Shown here in pieces: positions 1 to 6,811 of a DNA stretch of 12,425 bases. A program made the translations under genes and the position numbers. The first letter of the stretch is position 1, and each line of letters opens with the position of its first letter. The stretch is from Hyphomicrobiales bacterium (GTDB lineage: Bacteria; Pseudomonadota; Alphaproteobacteria; Rhizobiales; JAJFHR01), in the NCBI GenBank assembly GCA_021775515.1, contig JAJFHR010000181.1, positions 1-12,425 on the forward strand, read 5' to 3'. A model generated the notes under the pieces. That model was not told the DNA's origin, searched no databases, and saw only the letters and a program-made list of their open reading frames with translations.

Positions 1-1
1 G

Positions 2-1303
2 GATCAACAGCGCCTGGAAGAAAAAATAGCCGGTCTATCCGGTGAAATTGAAGCCTTGCGGGGCATCACTCCCAAAAGTGAAGTTGGCGCAGAAAACGAT
101 GCTGCCATCAAGGCACTCCAACAACAGGTGATCAAATTAGCTAAACCAACTGAAGACGTCCGCATCGCTAAGTTGGATGGCCGTATCAAGGAATTGGAAA
201 CCTCTGTTGCCAAAACTCCGCCACCTGTAGTTGATCCCGATGAGATTAAACAACTGGCCGACAAGCTGGCCCAATTGGAAACCCGGACCCAGGAAGCAAA
301 ATCCCTAGCTGATAAATCTATTCGCCAGGCCGGTCAGCTTGAAGATGCAGTTAAGGCAGCCGGCGAAGATATTAAGGGTGCGACTGATGGAACCCAAGGC
401 AAGTTAGGCGCGCAGAATTTACGGCTGGCGGGCTTTGAAGCGCAAATAAAACGTCTTTCAGACAGCCTGACAGAACTTGAGGGTGAAGCAGCCAAAGGTC
501 AAAACGTCGAGGCGATTGAAAAATCCACTGTAAAGTTGCAGGAGGAAATCAGCGTTCTTGAAAATAAGATTGCGACGCTGGATAAACTTTTTAGCACAAC
601 CAAAGACCTGATCGCCAATTCTGAAGCTACTATTGCTGAGTTAACGGCCAATGTTAGCGGCGATCGCAAAAATCTTACCGGCCTGGCGGGCACGATCAAG
701 TCAGCGACCTCCAGTCTCAATCAACGGGTGAGCAAACTGGAAAAAATTGACAGGTCCGATGGAATTGGCCGTCTTGCCGTTGCAACTTTTGCCCTTGAAG
801 GATTAGTGCGCGCAATTGAGGCCGGCGGACCTTTTGCACGCGAGCTTGACATTGTCACCAGTGCTGTTCCAGAAAATGATCAACTCTCCGACCTGAGACC
901 CCATGCTGTTGCAGGCATTAAATCGGTGGGTCGGCTGCAACAGGAATTTCGCACCGCCCTTCGCGCTGTTCTGGCGGCCAAAGATGATGCTCCTGCCCCC
1001 GGTGTGGTTGGCAGTATTGTCGGAAAAGCCAAATCTCTCATCACCGTGCGGCGTATCGGAGATGTCGAAGGTGAAAGTAGCGAAGCAATCATCGCTCGCA
1101 TGGAGGCCCGGGTTAAAGCAGGTAACCTTGAGGCTGCGTTGGAACAGGCAAACAGTCTGAAAGGTCCAGCCGCAAAAGCGATAGGTCCCTGGGTTAAATC
1201 TACCGAGCAGCGCTTGACCGTGATAAATCAGGTCAAAAAAATACGTAGCGATGTTTTGGCGCGCCTTGGCATCGGCAATGCCAAACCGGCAACAAAGGAG
1301 TAA
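2..1303 (+). CDS. Mitofilin/Mic60-like inner-membrane protein (COG4223), 5' end outside window
   Basis: The reading frame is open from base 2, so the gene starts upstream of the window; 433 C-terminal residues are visible. About 230 residues form a long Lys/Glu/Ala/Leu-rich coiled coil with regular heptad spacing. A helical C-terminal domain follows (visible residues about 250-333, core VATFALEGLVRAIEAGG and an LRPHAVAGIKSVGRL stretch), then a final helical segment (LEAALEQANSLKGPAAKAIGPW). This architecture matches the alphaproteobacterial homologue of mitochondrial Mic60, an inner-membrane protein with an N-terminal membrane anchor that shapes membrane invaginations. The anchor would lie upstream of the window. 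The next gene, 8 bp away, is hemY, which is the known alphaproteobacterial order hemC-hemD-mitofilin-hemY. An in-frame TTG at 56 is only an internal codon. The family call is confident; the cellular role is inferred from the family. Confidence 0.82.
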   Translation, partial: DQQRLEEKIAGLSGEIEALRGITPKSEVGAENDAAIKALQQQVIKLAKPTEDVRIAKLDGRIKELETSVAKTPPPVVDPDEIKQLADKLAQLETRTQEAKSLADKSIRQAGQLEDAVKAAGEDIKGATDGTQGKLGAQNLRLAGFEAQIKRLSDSLTELEGEAAKGQNVEAIEKSTVKLQEEISVLENKIATLDKLFSTTKDLIANSEATIAELTANVSGDRKNLTGLAGTIKSATSSLNQRVSKLEKIDRSDGIGRLAVATFALEGLVRAIEAGGPFARELDIVTSAVPENDQLSDLRPHAVAGIKSVGRLQQEFRTALRAVLAAKDDAPAPGVVGSIVGKAKSLITVRRIGDVEGESSEAIIARMEARVKAGNLEAALEQANSLKGPAAKAIGPWVKSTEQRLTVINQVKKIRSDVLARLGIGNAKPATKE

Positions 1304-1311
1304 GTCTGAGT

Positions 1312-2994
1312 ATGTGGCGTGCAGTTACGTATTTTATCGTCATTGCCATATTGGGCATGGCCGCCGCCTGGGTTGCAGATCAACCCGGTGAACTTACCGT
1401 CATCTGGCTTGGCCGCGAGATCACCATGGATATTGTGGTCGCCATCGCCCTCATCATTATGGTTGTTGTCGGTATAATTCTGTTCTGGTCTCTGGTTCGG
1501 CTTATTATGAGCGGGCCACAGGCGTTTACAGATTTTTTGTCCGTGCGACGCGAACGAAGCGGTTATGGCGCCCTGTCCAGTGGCATGCTGGCGGTAGGCT
1601 CGGGAAACCTTAAACTGGCGGCCAAACATGCCTCACAGGCGACCAAACTTTTAGCCGATGAGCCCCTGACCTTGTTGTTAAAGGCGCAAACCGCTCAGCT
1701 TCGCGGTGACAATGAGGCCGCCCGGCGCATTTTTGATGCCATGCTGCAACGCAGTGATACTGAACTTCTCGGATTACATGGCCTGTTTGTCGAGGCTCAA
1801 CGCGCCGGTGATGCCGAATTAGCCCGGGCTTATGCCGAACGTGCTGTTGAACGCCAGCCCGATTTGCCGTGGGCGGGCCGAGCTGTCCTCAAACTGCAGT
1901 CTGCCAGCCAGGATTGGCGCAAGGTTGAACAGACGCTGGACCGCAATCAACGTAACAAATTAATCTCCAAGCCCGAAGCAAATCAAAAACGCGCCGTATT
2001 ACTGGTCGCCCAGGCAATGGAATTAGAAGACAGGGACGAAGCAGCGGCCTTGAAGCAGGCGGAAGATGCCCACAAGCTTGACCCTGATCTTGTGCCCGCC
2101 GCCGTTATTGCCGGCCGAATTCTTGCCGGTCGTGGAGATATTCGCAGAGCAACGCGTATTCTTGAACGCACCTGGCGCAAATCCCCCCACCCCGATATTG
2201 CCGAAATCTATGGTGACGTACGACCGGGCGATTCACCGCGCGATCGCCTGAAACGGGTAAAATCCTTGGCTGAAATCGGCTCATCGCGCCAGGAAGGTGC
2301 AACCGCCGTTGCCCGGGCGGCAATTGACGCCCAGCAATGGGAAGAGGCGCGCGCAGCGTTAGAAAAATATATTGCCGATCGGCCGAGCCAGAGGATTTGC
2401 ACCCTGATGGCGGAAATTGAGCAGGGTGATGGCGGAGATACCGGCCGGGTGCGCGAATGGCTGGCCCGCGCCGTGCGCGCGCCGCGTGACCCGATATGGA
2501 CAGCGGATGGTTTTACCTCGGCCAATTGGTTGCCGACATCACCGATGACCGGCGAGTTGGGCGCTTTTATATGGAAAGTACCGGTTGAGCGTATCGGGCC
2601 TGATAAGGAAGAGGAATTTTCCTTCGATGATGTCGGCGGACCGGTGGTTGAGGCCGTCGTCGTTGAGGAAACTTCGGCAGATGTTGTTGAAATTAAACCT
2701 GAGGTAACGGTAGAGAACACACCGCCAGACCAGGAAGAAAAACCTGGCGAAGAGAAAATATCTGGTGAAGAAGAAACACGCAGTGAAAATATCGAGGCCG
2801 CTCCGGAACAATCAACCGAAGATAGTTCAGATGATCAGCCCGAAGAAGTAGACAAAAAAGACCCGATTGATGACGCGGCTGAAGAGCAGTTTGTCCCGCC
2901 GCGACCACCGGATGACCCCGGCCCGGTCAACAGCGGCCAGGAAGATGACGCTGGGTTTTTAAGTTCGGTAAAAGATCGGTTGAGCAAAAACTAA
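1312..2994 (+). CDS. hemY: HemY-type membrane-anchored TPR protein (COG3898)
   Basis: This 560-residue protein starts at ATG 1312, preceded by an AAGGAG site (1295-1300) overlapping the end of the mitofilin gene. Two N-terminal membrane segments (about residues 5-21 and 39-63) flank a short periplasmic hairpin, as in the HemY N-terminal domain. A long helical TPR-like region follows (about 85-390), then a conserved block ending ANWLPTSPMTGELGAFIWK. The C-terminus (about 430-545) is a highly acidic Glu/Asp/Pro-rich tail that ends with PPRPPDDPGP, typical of rhizobial relatives and probably disordered. The name means the TPR protein of the hemCDXY cluster, not the Bacillus HemY protoporphyrinogen oxidase. 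Its function is poorly defined; a role near heme synthesis or envelope organisation is inferred from the gene order. It is probably co-transcribed with the mitofilin gene. Confidence 0.85.
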   Translation: MWRAVTYFIVIAILGMAAAWVADQPGELTVIWLGREITMDIVVAIALIIMVVVGIILFWSLVRLIMSGPQAFTDFLSVRRERSGYGALSSGMLAVGSGNLKLAAKHASQATKLLADEPLTLLLKAQTAQLRGDNEAARRIFDAMLQRSDTELLGLHGLFVEAQRAGDAELARAYAERAVERQPDLPWAGRAVLKLQSASQDWRKVEQTLDRNQRNKLISKPEANQKRAVLLVAQAMELEDRDEAAALKQAEDAHKLDPDLVPAAVIAGRILAGRGDIRRATRILERTWRKSPHPDIAEIYGDVRPGDSPRDRLKRVKSLAEIGSSRQEGATAVARAAIDAQQWEEARAALEKYIADRPSQRICTLMAEIEQGDGGDTGRVREWLARAVRAPRDPIWTADGFTSANWLPTSPMTGELGAFIWKVPVERIGPDKEEEFSFDDVGGPVVEAVVVEETSADVVEIKPEVTVENTPPDQEEKPGEEKISGEEETRSENIEAAPEQSTEDSSDDQPEEVDKKDPIDDAAEEQFVPPRPPDDPGPVNSGQEDDAGFLSSVKDRLSKN

Positions 2995-2998
2995 TTTC

Positions 2999-3019
2999 GG
3001 CTTTTAAAATTTTCAAGCC
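2999..3019 (+). terminator. Weak hairpin just after hemY
   Basis: GGCTT and AAGCC form a five-base-pair stem around an 11-base AT-rich loop, starting four bases after the hemY stop. There is no run of T after it, so it may stabilise the 3' end or terminate weakly. Confidence 0.2.
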
Positions 3020-3120
3020 ACATGTTGCAATCACGCGCCCGCCGCTGTATCAGGATCATTCAGGCACCGTGCCCTTAAATTAGTCTTCTGACACTACTCA
3101 GCAGAGGGCAATCGGGCGTT

Positions 3121-3224
3121 AAAGCGTGTCTCGCAAAAGTGGGCACCGGTTTTGCGATAAAGACACGCGCAAAAATAAAGGGATAAAGCGTGTCAAATGA
3201 ATCCGAAAAAAGGAGACACGTTTT
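3121..3224. repeat. Dispersed two-stem palindromic repeat of rhizobial type
   Basis: Two palindromes lie in tandem. The first has outer arms GCGTGTC (3124-3130) and GACACGC (3162-3168), with an inner inverted repeat TCGCAAAA / TTTTGCGA (3131-3138, 3150-3157) around GTGGGCACCGG. The second has AAAGCGTGTC (3185-3194) opposite GACACGTTTT (3215-3224), around AAATGAATCCGAAAAAAGGA. Both stems share the decamer AAAGCGTGTC, at 3121 and 3185. From general knowledge, the AAAAGTGGGNACCGGTTTT core followed by a second GTGAATCC-type stem is a common intergenic element in Hyphomicrobiales genomes; I recognise the pattern but have not searched for copies. It lies between hemY and the tRNA, where it could fold in RNA and act as an attenuator or a 3' boundary. 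Confidence 0.75.
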
Positions 3225-3269
3225 AGGTTCTGGATATTATGACAGTTCCACGCCTCTAGCGTGAAATGG

Positions 3270-3345
3270 GCCGCATTAGCTCAGTTGGTAGAGCATCGCA
3301 TTCGTAATGCGGGGGTCGGGTGTTCAAGTCACCCATGCGGCACCA
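3270..3345 (+). tRNA. tRNA-Thr (anticodon CGT)
   Basis: A complete 76-base cloverleaf can be folded by eye. The acceptor arms GCCGCAT (3270-3276) and ATGCGGC (3335-3341) pair fully. The D arm is GCTC...GAGC, and the anticodon stem is TCGCA/TGCGG with loop TTCGTAA, giving anticodon CGT at 3303-3305 (reads ACG, threonine). The T arm is GGGTG/CACCC around TTCAAGT. Discriminator A and an encoded CCA follow (3342-3345). A TATTAT hexamer at 3235-3240 could be its -10 box, without a convincing -35. The 3' end borders the lower-GC segment that carries the HEPN gene. Confidence 0.96.
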
Positions 3346-3360
3346 TAACTTTCTGATTCT

Positions 3361-3387
3361 AAAAGATGATTTCTATCGTAGAAATCA
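3361..3387 (-). terminator. Hairpin terminator of the HEPN gene
   Basis: A nine-base-pair perfect stem, TGATTTCTA (3367-3375) with TAGAAATCA (3379-3387) and a three-base loop, overlaps the HEPN stop codon. On the minus strand it is followed by TCTTTT (3361-3366 on the plus strand reads AAAAGA), which fits an AT-rich intrinsic terminator that stops transcription before the tRNA. In the plus direction no T run follows. Confidence 0.55.
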
Positions 3388-3879
3388 ACTATGCTGCAAA
3401 TTCATTACCTCAATCAACACAGTACTTGCGTTTCGAAAATTGTCGCATTGATCTTGTAGTCCGTAGGCCCATTTCTCACCGTGAAAAAGATTGTTCCTGA
3501 GCCTGTATGAAATTATCAAAAGTGATTGAACAACGGAAACAGCATCAGATTTTCTGCTAGTAATAACATCTTGGACTAAGCGCTTTCGGTCTGCATTGCC
3601 AAACCGAAGTGCATCAAACTTTTGATTTGTATCGCCCCCTGTTGAATATCTGTCTCTGAAATATTCCAACGCACTTGAGGAGCAATCGTTAGCAATGGCG
3701 GACGCGCGGTCCAACTCATGCACTTTTTTCATGATTTTTGGTACATTCGCACTCGCACCCAAGACACGATACTCAAAAAAGCTCCAAAGCAAACTGAACT
3801 GCTCAATCATCTTCCGATCTATCATTGAAAGGTCGGCATATCGATAAGCGTATTGCGTTAGCCATTCTTCAATGTTCAT
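3385..3879 (-). CDS. Small stand-alone HEPN-motif protein
   Basis: This 164-residue all-helical protein starts at ATG 3879 behind a good AAAGGA site about 8 bases upstream. Near the C-terminus, SYRLRNNLFHGEKW carries the Arg-x4-His signature of HEPN domains (Arg128, His133). In that superfamily these residues form the active site of metal-independent RNases found in toxin-antitoxin, abortive-infection and CRISPR proteins; some members are non-catalytic. The RNNLFHG-K form occurs in many uncharacterised stand-alone bacterial HEPN proteins. No MNT nucleotidyltransferase or other antitoxin gene lies beside it. The gene sits 39 bp behind the tRNA, in opposite orientation. A hand count over 180 bases gave about 42% GC, lower than the hemY gene, suggesting acquisition. 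The RNase role is inferred; the motif is directly visible. Confidence 0.7.
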   Translation of the reverse strand: MNIEEWLTQYAYRYADLSMIDRKMIEQFSLLWSFFEYRVLGASANVPKIMKKVHELDRASAIANDCSSSALEYFRDRYSTGGDTNQKFDALRFGNADRKRLVQDVITSRKSDAVSVVQSLLIISYRLRNNLFHGEKWAYGLQDQCDNFRNASTVLIEVMNLQHS

Positions 3880-3892
3880 ACTTGGTCCTTTC

Positions 3893-4189
3893 GGTTATCC
3901 CAACATCATACTAAGGTGCTTACAGGATTGGTGATTTGCCAATCCCGCGGTGTTGTAACCTCTCCAGTAGGGGCTGACATCAGCCGCAACGACACCTCCT
4001 CGAACTCTTATGGTCGGGGAAGCACTGGAAAAAAGAAAACATGCGTTTAAAGCAGATCGCGATGGTTCTGGAACTGACCAGGCTAAATTAAAAACAATCG
4101 AAAAAAACCATCCTCGATTTACGCGGTCATATTCACCACTCTTAGAGTATTCCCAAGAAGGCCGCCGAAACTAGTGTTCATAACTCCTG
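3893..4189. other. Stretch with no confident gene between the HEPN and DUF1330 genes
   Basis: This region holds a hairpin, GGATTGG (3925-3931) / CCAATCC (3939-3945) with a seven-base loop, about 50 bases upstream of the HEPN start; it could be an operator or a leader hairpin. It also holds a 54-codon plus-strand ORF (4010-4174) starting MVGEALEKRKHAFK, which contains ADRDGSGTDQAKLK, reminiscent of an EF-hand loop. No ribosome binding site precedes that ATG (the upstream bases are CCTCC-rich) and I do not regard it as a proven gene. No transposase or integrase remnant is recognisable. Confidence 0.4.
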
Positions 4190-4218
4190 ACTGGCGATAA
4201 ACTGGTTTCAGCTATAAT
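4190..4218 (+). promoter_or_regulatory. Possible promoter of the DUF1330 gene
   Basis: A perfect TATAAT lies at 4213-4218, 18 bases before the start codon. Seventeen bases upstream is only ACTGGC (4190-4195), a poor -35 match; CTGACT at 4187 is nearer to consensus but at a 20-base spacing. The closeness of the -10 box implies a very short leader. Confidence 0.35.
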
Positions 4219-4236
4219 TTTTGTGAGGCAATCTCA

Positions 4237-4527
4237 ATGGCAATAAAATTGCTGGTAATGACAACCGTCAATCCTGATGAACCTTTGTCTCTTGAGAATT
4301 ATCTGCGGGTTGTTGGCCCGTTAGTTGAGGCGGCGGGTGGAAGGTTGATTGATCGATTTGAAGTAGCAAAAACCATTGTCGGTCAAGGTTCTGCCCAGTT
4401 CATCACACTAGTGGAGTATCCTGACGAAGAAGCTATTCACAGCGTTTTTCAAAGTGACGAATACAAAGCTTTAGAGGAAACACGCAACAAAGCTTTCAGT
4501 TCATATCAAGTGAATATTTTGTCTTAG
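4237..4527 (+). CDS. DUF1330-family dimeric alpha/beta-barrel protein
   Basis: This 96-residue protein starts at ATG 4237 with GTGAGG about 8 bases upstream. The pattern is that of DUF1330 (COG5470): an N-terminal beta strand (IKLLVMTTV), a helix over the NYLRVVGPLVEAAGGRLIDR region, a strand ending QFITLVEYPD, and the typical DEEAIHSVFQSDEYKALEETR segment. These proteins adopt the ferredoxin-like dimeric alpha/beta barrel shared with monooxygenases and muconolactone isomerase-like enzymes; their substrates are generally unknown. No signal peptide is present, so it should be cytoplasmic. It appears to be a single-gene unit, flanked by the HEPN gene upstream on the other strand and converging on the chemoreceptor downstream. 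The length is normal for the family. Confidence 0.75.
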   Translation: MAIKLLVMTTVNPDEPLSLENYLRVVGPLVEAAGGRLIDRFEVAKTIVGQGSAQFITLVEYPDEEAIHSVFQSDEYKALEETRNKAFSSYQVNILS

Positions 4528-4566
4528 GCACAACAATCGAGCTCCCTTGGCAGTGGAAGTTCAAAC

Positions 4567-4610
4567 TTGACCTGACAGACGCCACGAGAAATGGTCAACT
4601 GTCAGATCAA
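4567..4610. repeat. Imperfect inverted repeat between convergent genes
   Basis: TTGACCTGACAG (4567-4578) faces CTGTCAGATCAA (4599-4610), matching at 11 of 12 positions across a 20-base spacer. The spacer ends with GGTCAA (4593-4598), which can instead pair with the first half of the left arm (TTGACC, 4567-4572), so two mutually exclusive hairpins are possible. It lies 40 bases after the DUF1330 stop and 62 bases beyond the chemoreceptor stop. No T run follows on either strand. It may be a 3' processing structure or a protein-binding palindrome. Confidence 0.5.
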
Positions 4611-4654
4611 ATCAAATCTTCTACCCCTAGGTTCGACGCAGAGTTAGATTCCCC

Positions 4655-4673
4655 AAACTGCCCTGGCCAGTTT
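4655..4673 (-). terminator. Hairpin at the end of the chemoreceptor gene
   Basis: AAACTG (4655-4660) pairs with CAGTTT (4668-4673) around a seven-base loop, overlapping the stop codon of the minus-strand gene. GGGGAATC rather than a T run follows, so it is not a canonical intrinsic terminator. Confidence 0.25.
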
Positions 4674-6732
4674 ATGCTGCGGCCACCTCATGCAGGAATG
4701 TGTCAACCGTGCTTTGAAGGCGTTTTGCCTGCTGCCCGACATCAGTTGCCGATTGTTGCATCTGAGCTGCCGATTGCGTGGTCTCAGAAACCGCGCCAGA
4801 TACATTCGACATGCTTTCCGAAACATCTTTAGTCCCTTGTGCAGCCTGCTGTACGTTATTGCTGATATCTGACGTCGCAGCGCCTTGTTCCTCAACCGCT
4901 GCTGCAATCGAGGCGGTAAACCCGTTAACCTCTTCCATGGTCGACACGATGCCCTGAACGGCCTGAACCGCCTCACCTGTCGAAGACTGGATCATTGAAA
5001 TCTGCTGAGATATTTCTTCGGTTGCCTGGGCAGTCTGATTAGCCAGGGTTTTGACTTCGGAAGCAACCACTGCAAATCCTTTGCCCATGTCTCCGGCTCG
5101 CGCTGCCTCAATGGTCGCATTGAGCGCAAGCAGATTGGTTTGCTCAGCTATACCCTGAATAAGAGCCACGACCTCACCGATCTTCTGAGCCGCATTGGCC
5201 AGTCCGGAAATCTGATCATTGGTTGTGCGCGTTGCATCGGTGGCAGCGCCCACGATCTCTGTGGTTTTACCGACCTGTTGCCCAATCTCGCTGATCGAGG
5301 CTGATAATTCTTCCGTGGCAGCCGCAACCGTTTGAACATTGTTCGAGGCATCTTGTGATGCGGAAGCTGCATCGGTTGCCCGCGTGGCCGTGTCATCTGC
5401 AACATTGGTTAAAAACCCGGCTGTCTTTTGCATCTCTTCCATATTGGTACCCACTGAGGCCAGCAGATCCTGGACCTCGGTGCGGAAGCCTTCAACCAAC
5501 GTTTCGATCTTGTGTTGGCGTTGTTCACGAGCTGCGACGTCTTCTTGTTGTTCCACCTGCAGACGTTCTCGCTCGATCGCGCTTTCGCGGAAAATTGCCA
5601 CCGTACGGGCCATTTCGCCGATTTCATCTTTGCGGTCTTCACCCTTAAATTCAACTGATGTATCGCCATCGGCCAAACTCAACATTGCCTTGGTCATACG
5701 GTTTAGCGGGTTCATGACCCCGGAGGTGACGACATAATATGATCCAACCATCAACACCAGCGCAAGAAGGATTACAGCCGCAGATATTGAAAGCTCTACA
5801 GTTGATTCAGCCACTTCCTCTGCCAGGTGTCCATTGCCCATGCGTGTAGCAACATCAATCACTGTTGCCAGTGATTTAATTGATGATTGACTAATTTTGT
5901 TCCACTCTTCCACCTTGAGGGGAAATTCTTCACCGGCAATAGCTTGCTTGATGACTTTTTCTCGCATCGCATTGTAATTTTTTTCAACGTTTTCCCGGGC
6001 GGCAGTAACTGCTTTGGAAAGCCCTGGCATTTTGAGAATTTCAGTGTTGTGAACAAGTCCACTCCACAGCGTGTCAAACCGTCCACGATAATCGGCGATA
6101 ATCCTCAAACCTTTCGGTGACAATGGAAGTTCATCGCGAATTAAGCGGGCGAACAATAACGACTCAAGCCCGATCAGATCTCTTGCAAGCAGCGCTGTGT
6201 GTTTGATCTCGGAATATTGCCCCGCTATTGGGTTGAGGGCTGCAGGCCCCCTTGAATCTTTCCGGCGCTGAGTTTCAAACTCTTCAACCAGATGGGTCAT
6301 GGATTTCGACAGCTTTTTTTGAATTCCGGTGTCACGATCGTCAATCTCAGTGCTGAGTTGCGGGCGTGTCAACTCGCGCAGTTCCGCCAACTCCTTAATA
6401 TCACCGGCAATTTCCTCCGCGACTTTAGGCAAACCAACCGATTTCAGCGTGGCTATTAGAAAACTAGCCCTCTCATCTGCCGCGCGTCCCAATTCTGCCA
6501 GACCGGCTGCATCAATCTTTTCGATTGTAGCCAAGGCAGTTGATACACCATCACGTTCATTCAGGTAAGCACGCGAAGCATCAAGATATTTATCGGACTT
6601 TACCGTCTCCGTGGCGACGTATTGGATATTTTGGCGGGCCGTCCAAGCTTCGAAAGCCACAAACAAGGAAACAGCGATCATAAGTACACTGAACGCTGCA
6701 ACAACGGATAGCAGTTTATACCGGAGGCTCAT
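4672..6732 (-). CDS. Methyl-accepting chemotaxis protein (transmembrane chemoreceptor)
   Basis: This 686-residue protein starts at ATG 6732 with AGGGGA about 9 bases upstream. The layout is a short cytoplasmic start, TM1 (about 8-28), a large helical periplasmic sensor (about 30-313), TM2 (about 314-336), a HAMP domain (about 337-390, NPLNRMTKAMLSLADGD) and a long signalling coiled coil. The hairpin tip that contacts CheA/CheW is near-perfect: EQTNLLALNATIEAARAG and MGKGFAVVASEVKTLA (about 530-565). The sensor has two helical modules and resembles the NIT-like ligand domains common in alphaproteobacterial receptors (LLARDLIGLESLLFARLIRD then RGRFDTLWSGL); the ligand cannot be read from sequence. 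There is no C-terminal aromatic pentapeptide for CheR/CheB tethering; it ends LHEVAAA. No che or flagellar genes are nearby, so it is an orphan receptor serving an array encoded elsewhere. Confidence 0.95.
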   Translation of the reverse strand: MSLRYKLLSVVAAFSVLMIAVSLFVAFEAWTARQNIQYVATETVKSDKYLDASRAYLNERDGVSTALATIEKIDAAGLAELGRAADERASFLIATLKSVGLPKVAEEIAGDIKELAELRELTRPQLSTEIDDRDTGIQKKLSKSMTHLVEEFETQRRKDSRGPAALNPIAGQYSEIKHTALLARDLIGLESLLFARLIRDELPLSPKGLRIIADYRGRFDTLWSGLVHNTEILKMPGLSKAVTAARENVEKNYNAMREKVIKQAIAGEEFPLKVEEWNKISQSSIKSLATVIDVATRMGNGHLAEEVAESTVELSISAAVILLALVLMVGSYYVVTSGVMNPLNRMTKAMLSLADGDTSVEFKGEDRKDEIGEMARTVAIFRESAIERERLQVEQQEDVAAREQRQHKIETLVEGFRTEVQDLLASVGTNMEEMQKTAGFLTNVADDTATRATDAASASQDASNNVQTVAAATEELSASISEIGQQVGKTTEIVGAATDATRTTNDQISGLANAAQKIGEVVALIQGIAEQTNLLALNATIEAARAGDMGKGFAVVASEVKTLANQTAQATEEISQQISMIQSSTGEAVQAVQGIVSTMEEVNGFTASIAAAVEEQGAATSDISNNVQQAAQGTKDVSESMSNVSGAVSETTQSAAQMQQSATDVGQQAKRLQSTVDTFLHEVAAA

Positions 6733-6759
6733 TTGATTTTCCCCTAAGCTCTATTGTTT

Positions 6760-6784
6760 GAAAAATCCAGGCAGATATCCTGGA
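6760..6784 (-). terminator. Intrinsic terminator after the PCuAC-fold gene
   Basis: On the minus strand TCCAGG-ATATCTG-CCTGGA forms a six-base-pair stem and seven-base loop (arms at 6779-6784 and 6766-6771), followed directly by TTTTT (6761-6765). It lies 27 bases past the stop of the PCuAC-fold gene and 28 bases before the chemoreceptor ATG, so the two genes are probably separate transcripts. Confidence 0.65.
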
Positions 6785-6811
6785 CGATCCGCCAAAAAAT
6801 TTATGTATGTA

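Noticed and set aside
2208..2720. A 170-codon minus-strand ORF opposite hemY
   Set aside because: It is an antisense shadow of the TPR and acidic-tail coding sequence; its Ser/Thr-rich content mirrors Glu/Asp codons.
3346..4560. A direct repeat of the tRNA-Thr 3' end as an attR site for an integrated element
   Set aside because: No copy of the tRNA 3' end is visible by eye in the downstream part of the window, and there is no integrase gene, so integration remains unproven.
5339..5737. Plus-strand ORFs of up to 132 codons inside the chemoreceptor gene
   Set aside because: They lie opposite a strongly conserved receptor signalling domain, have Ser/Arg-rich compositions typical of antisense shadows, and match nothing recognisable.
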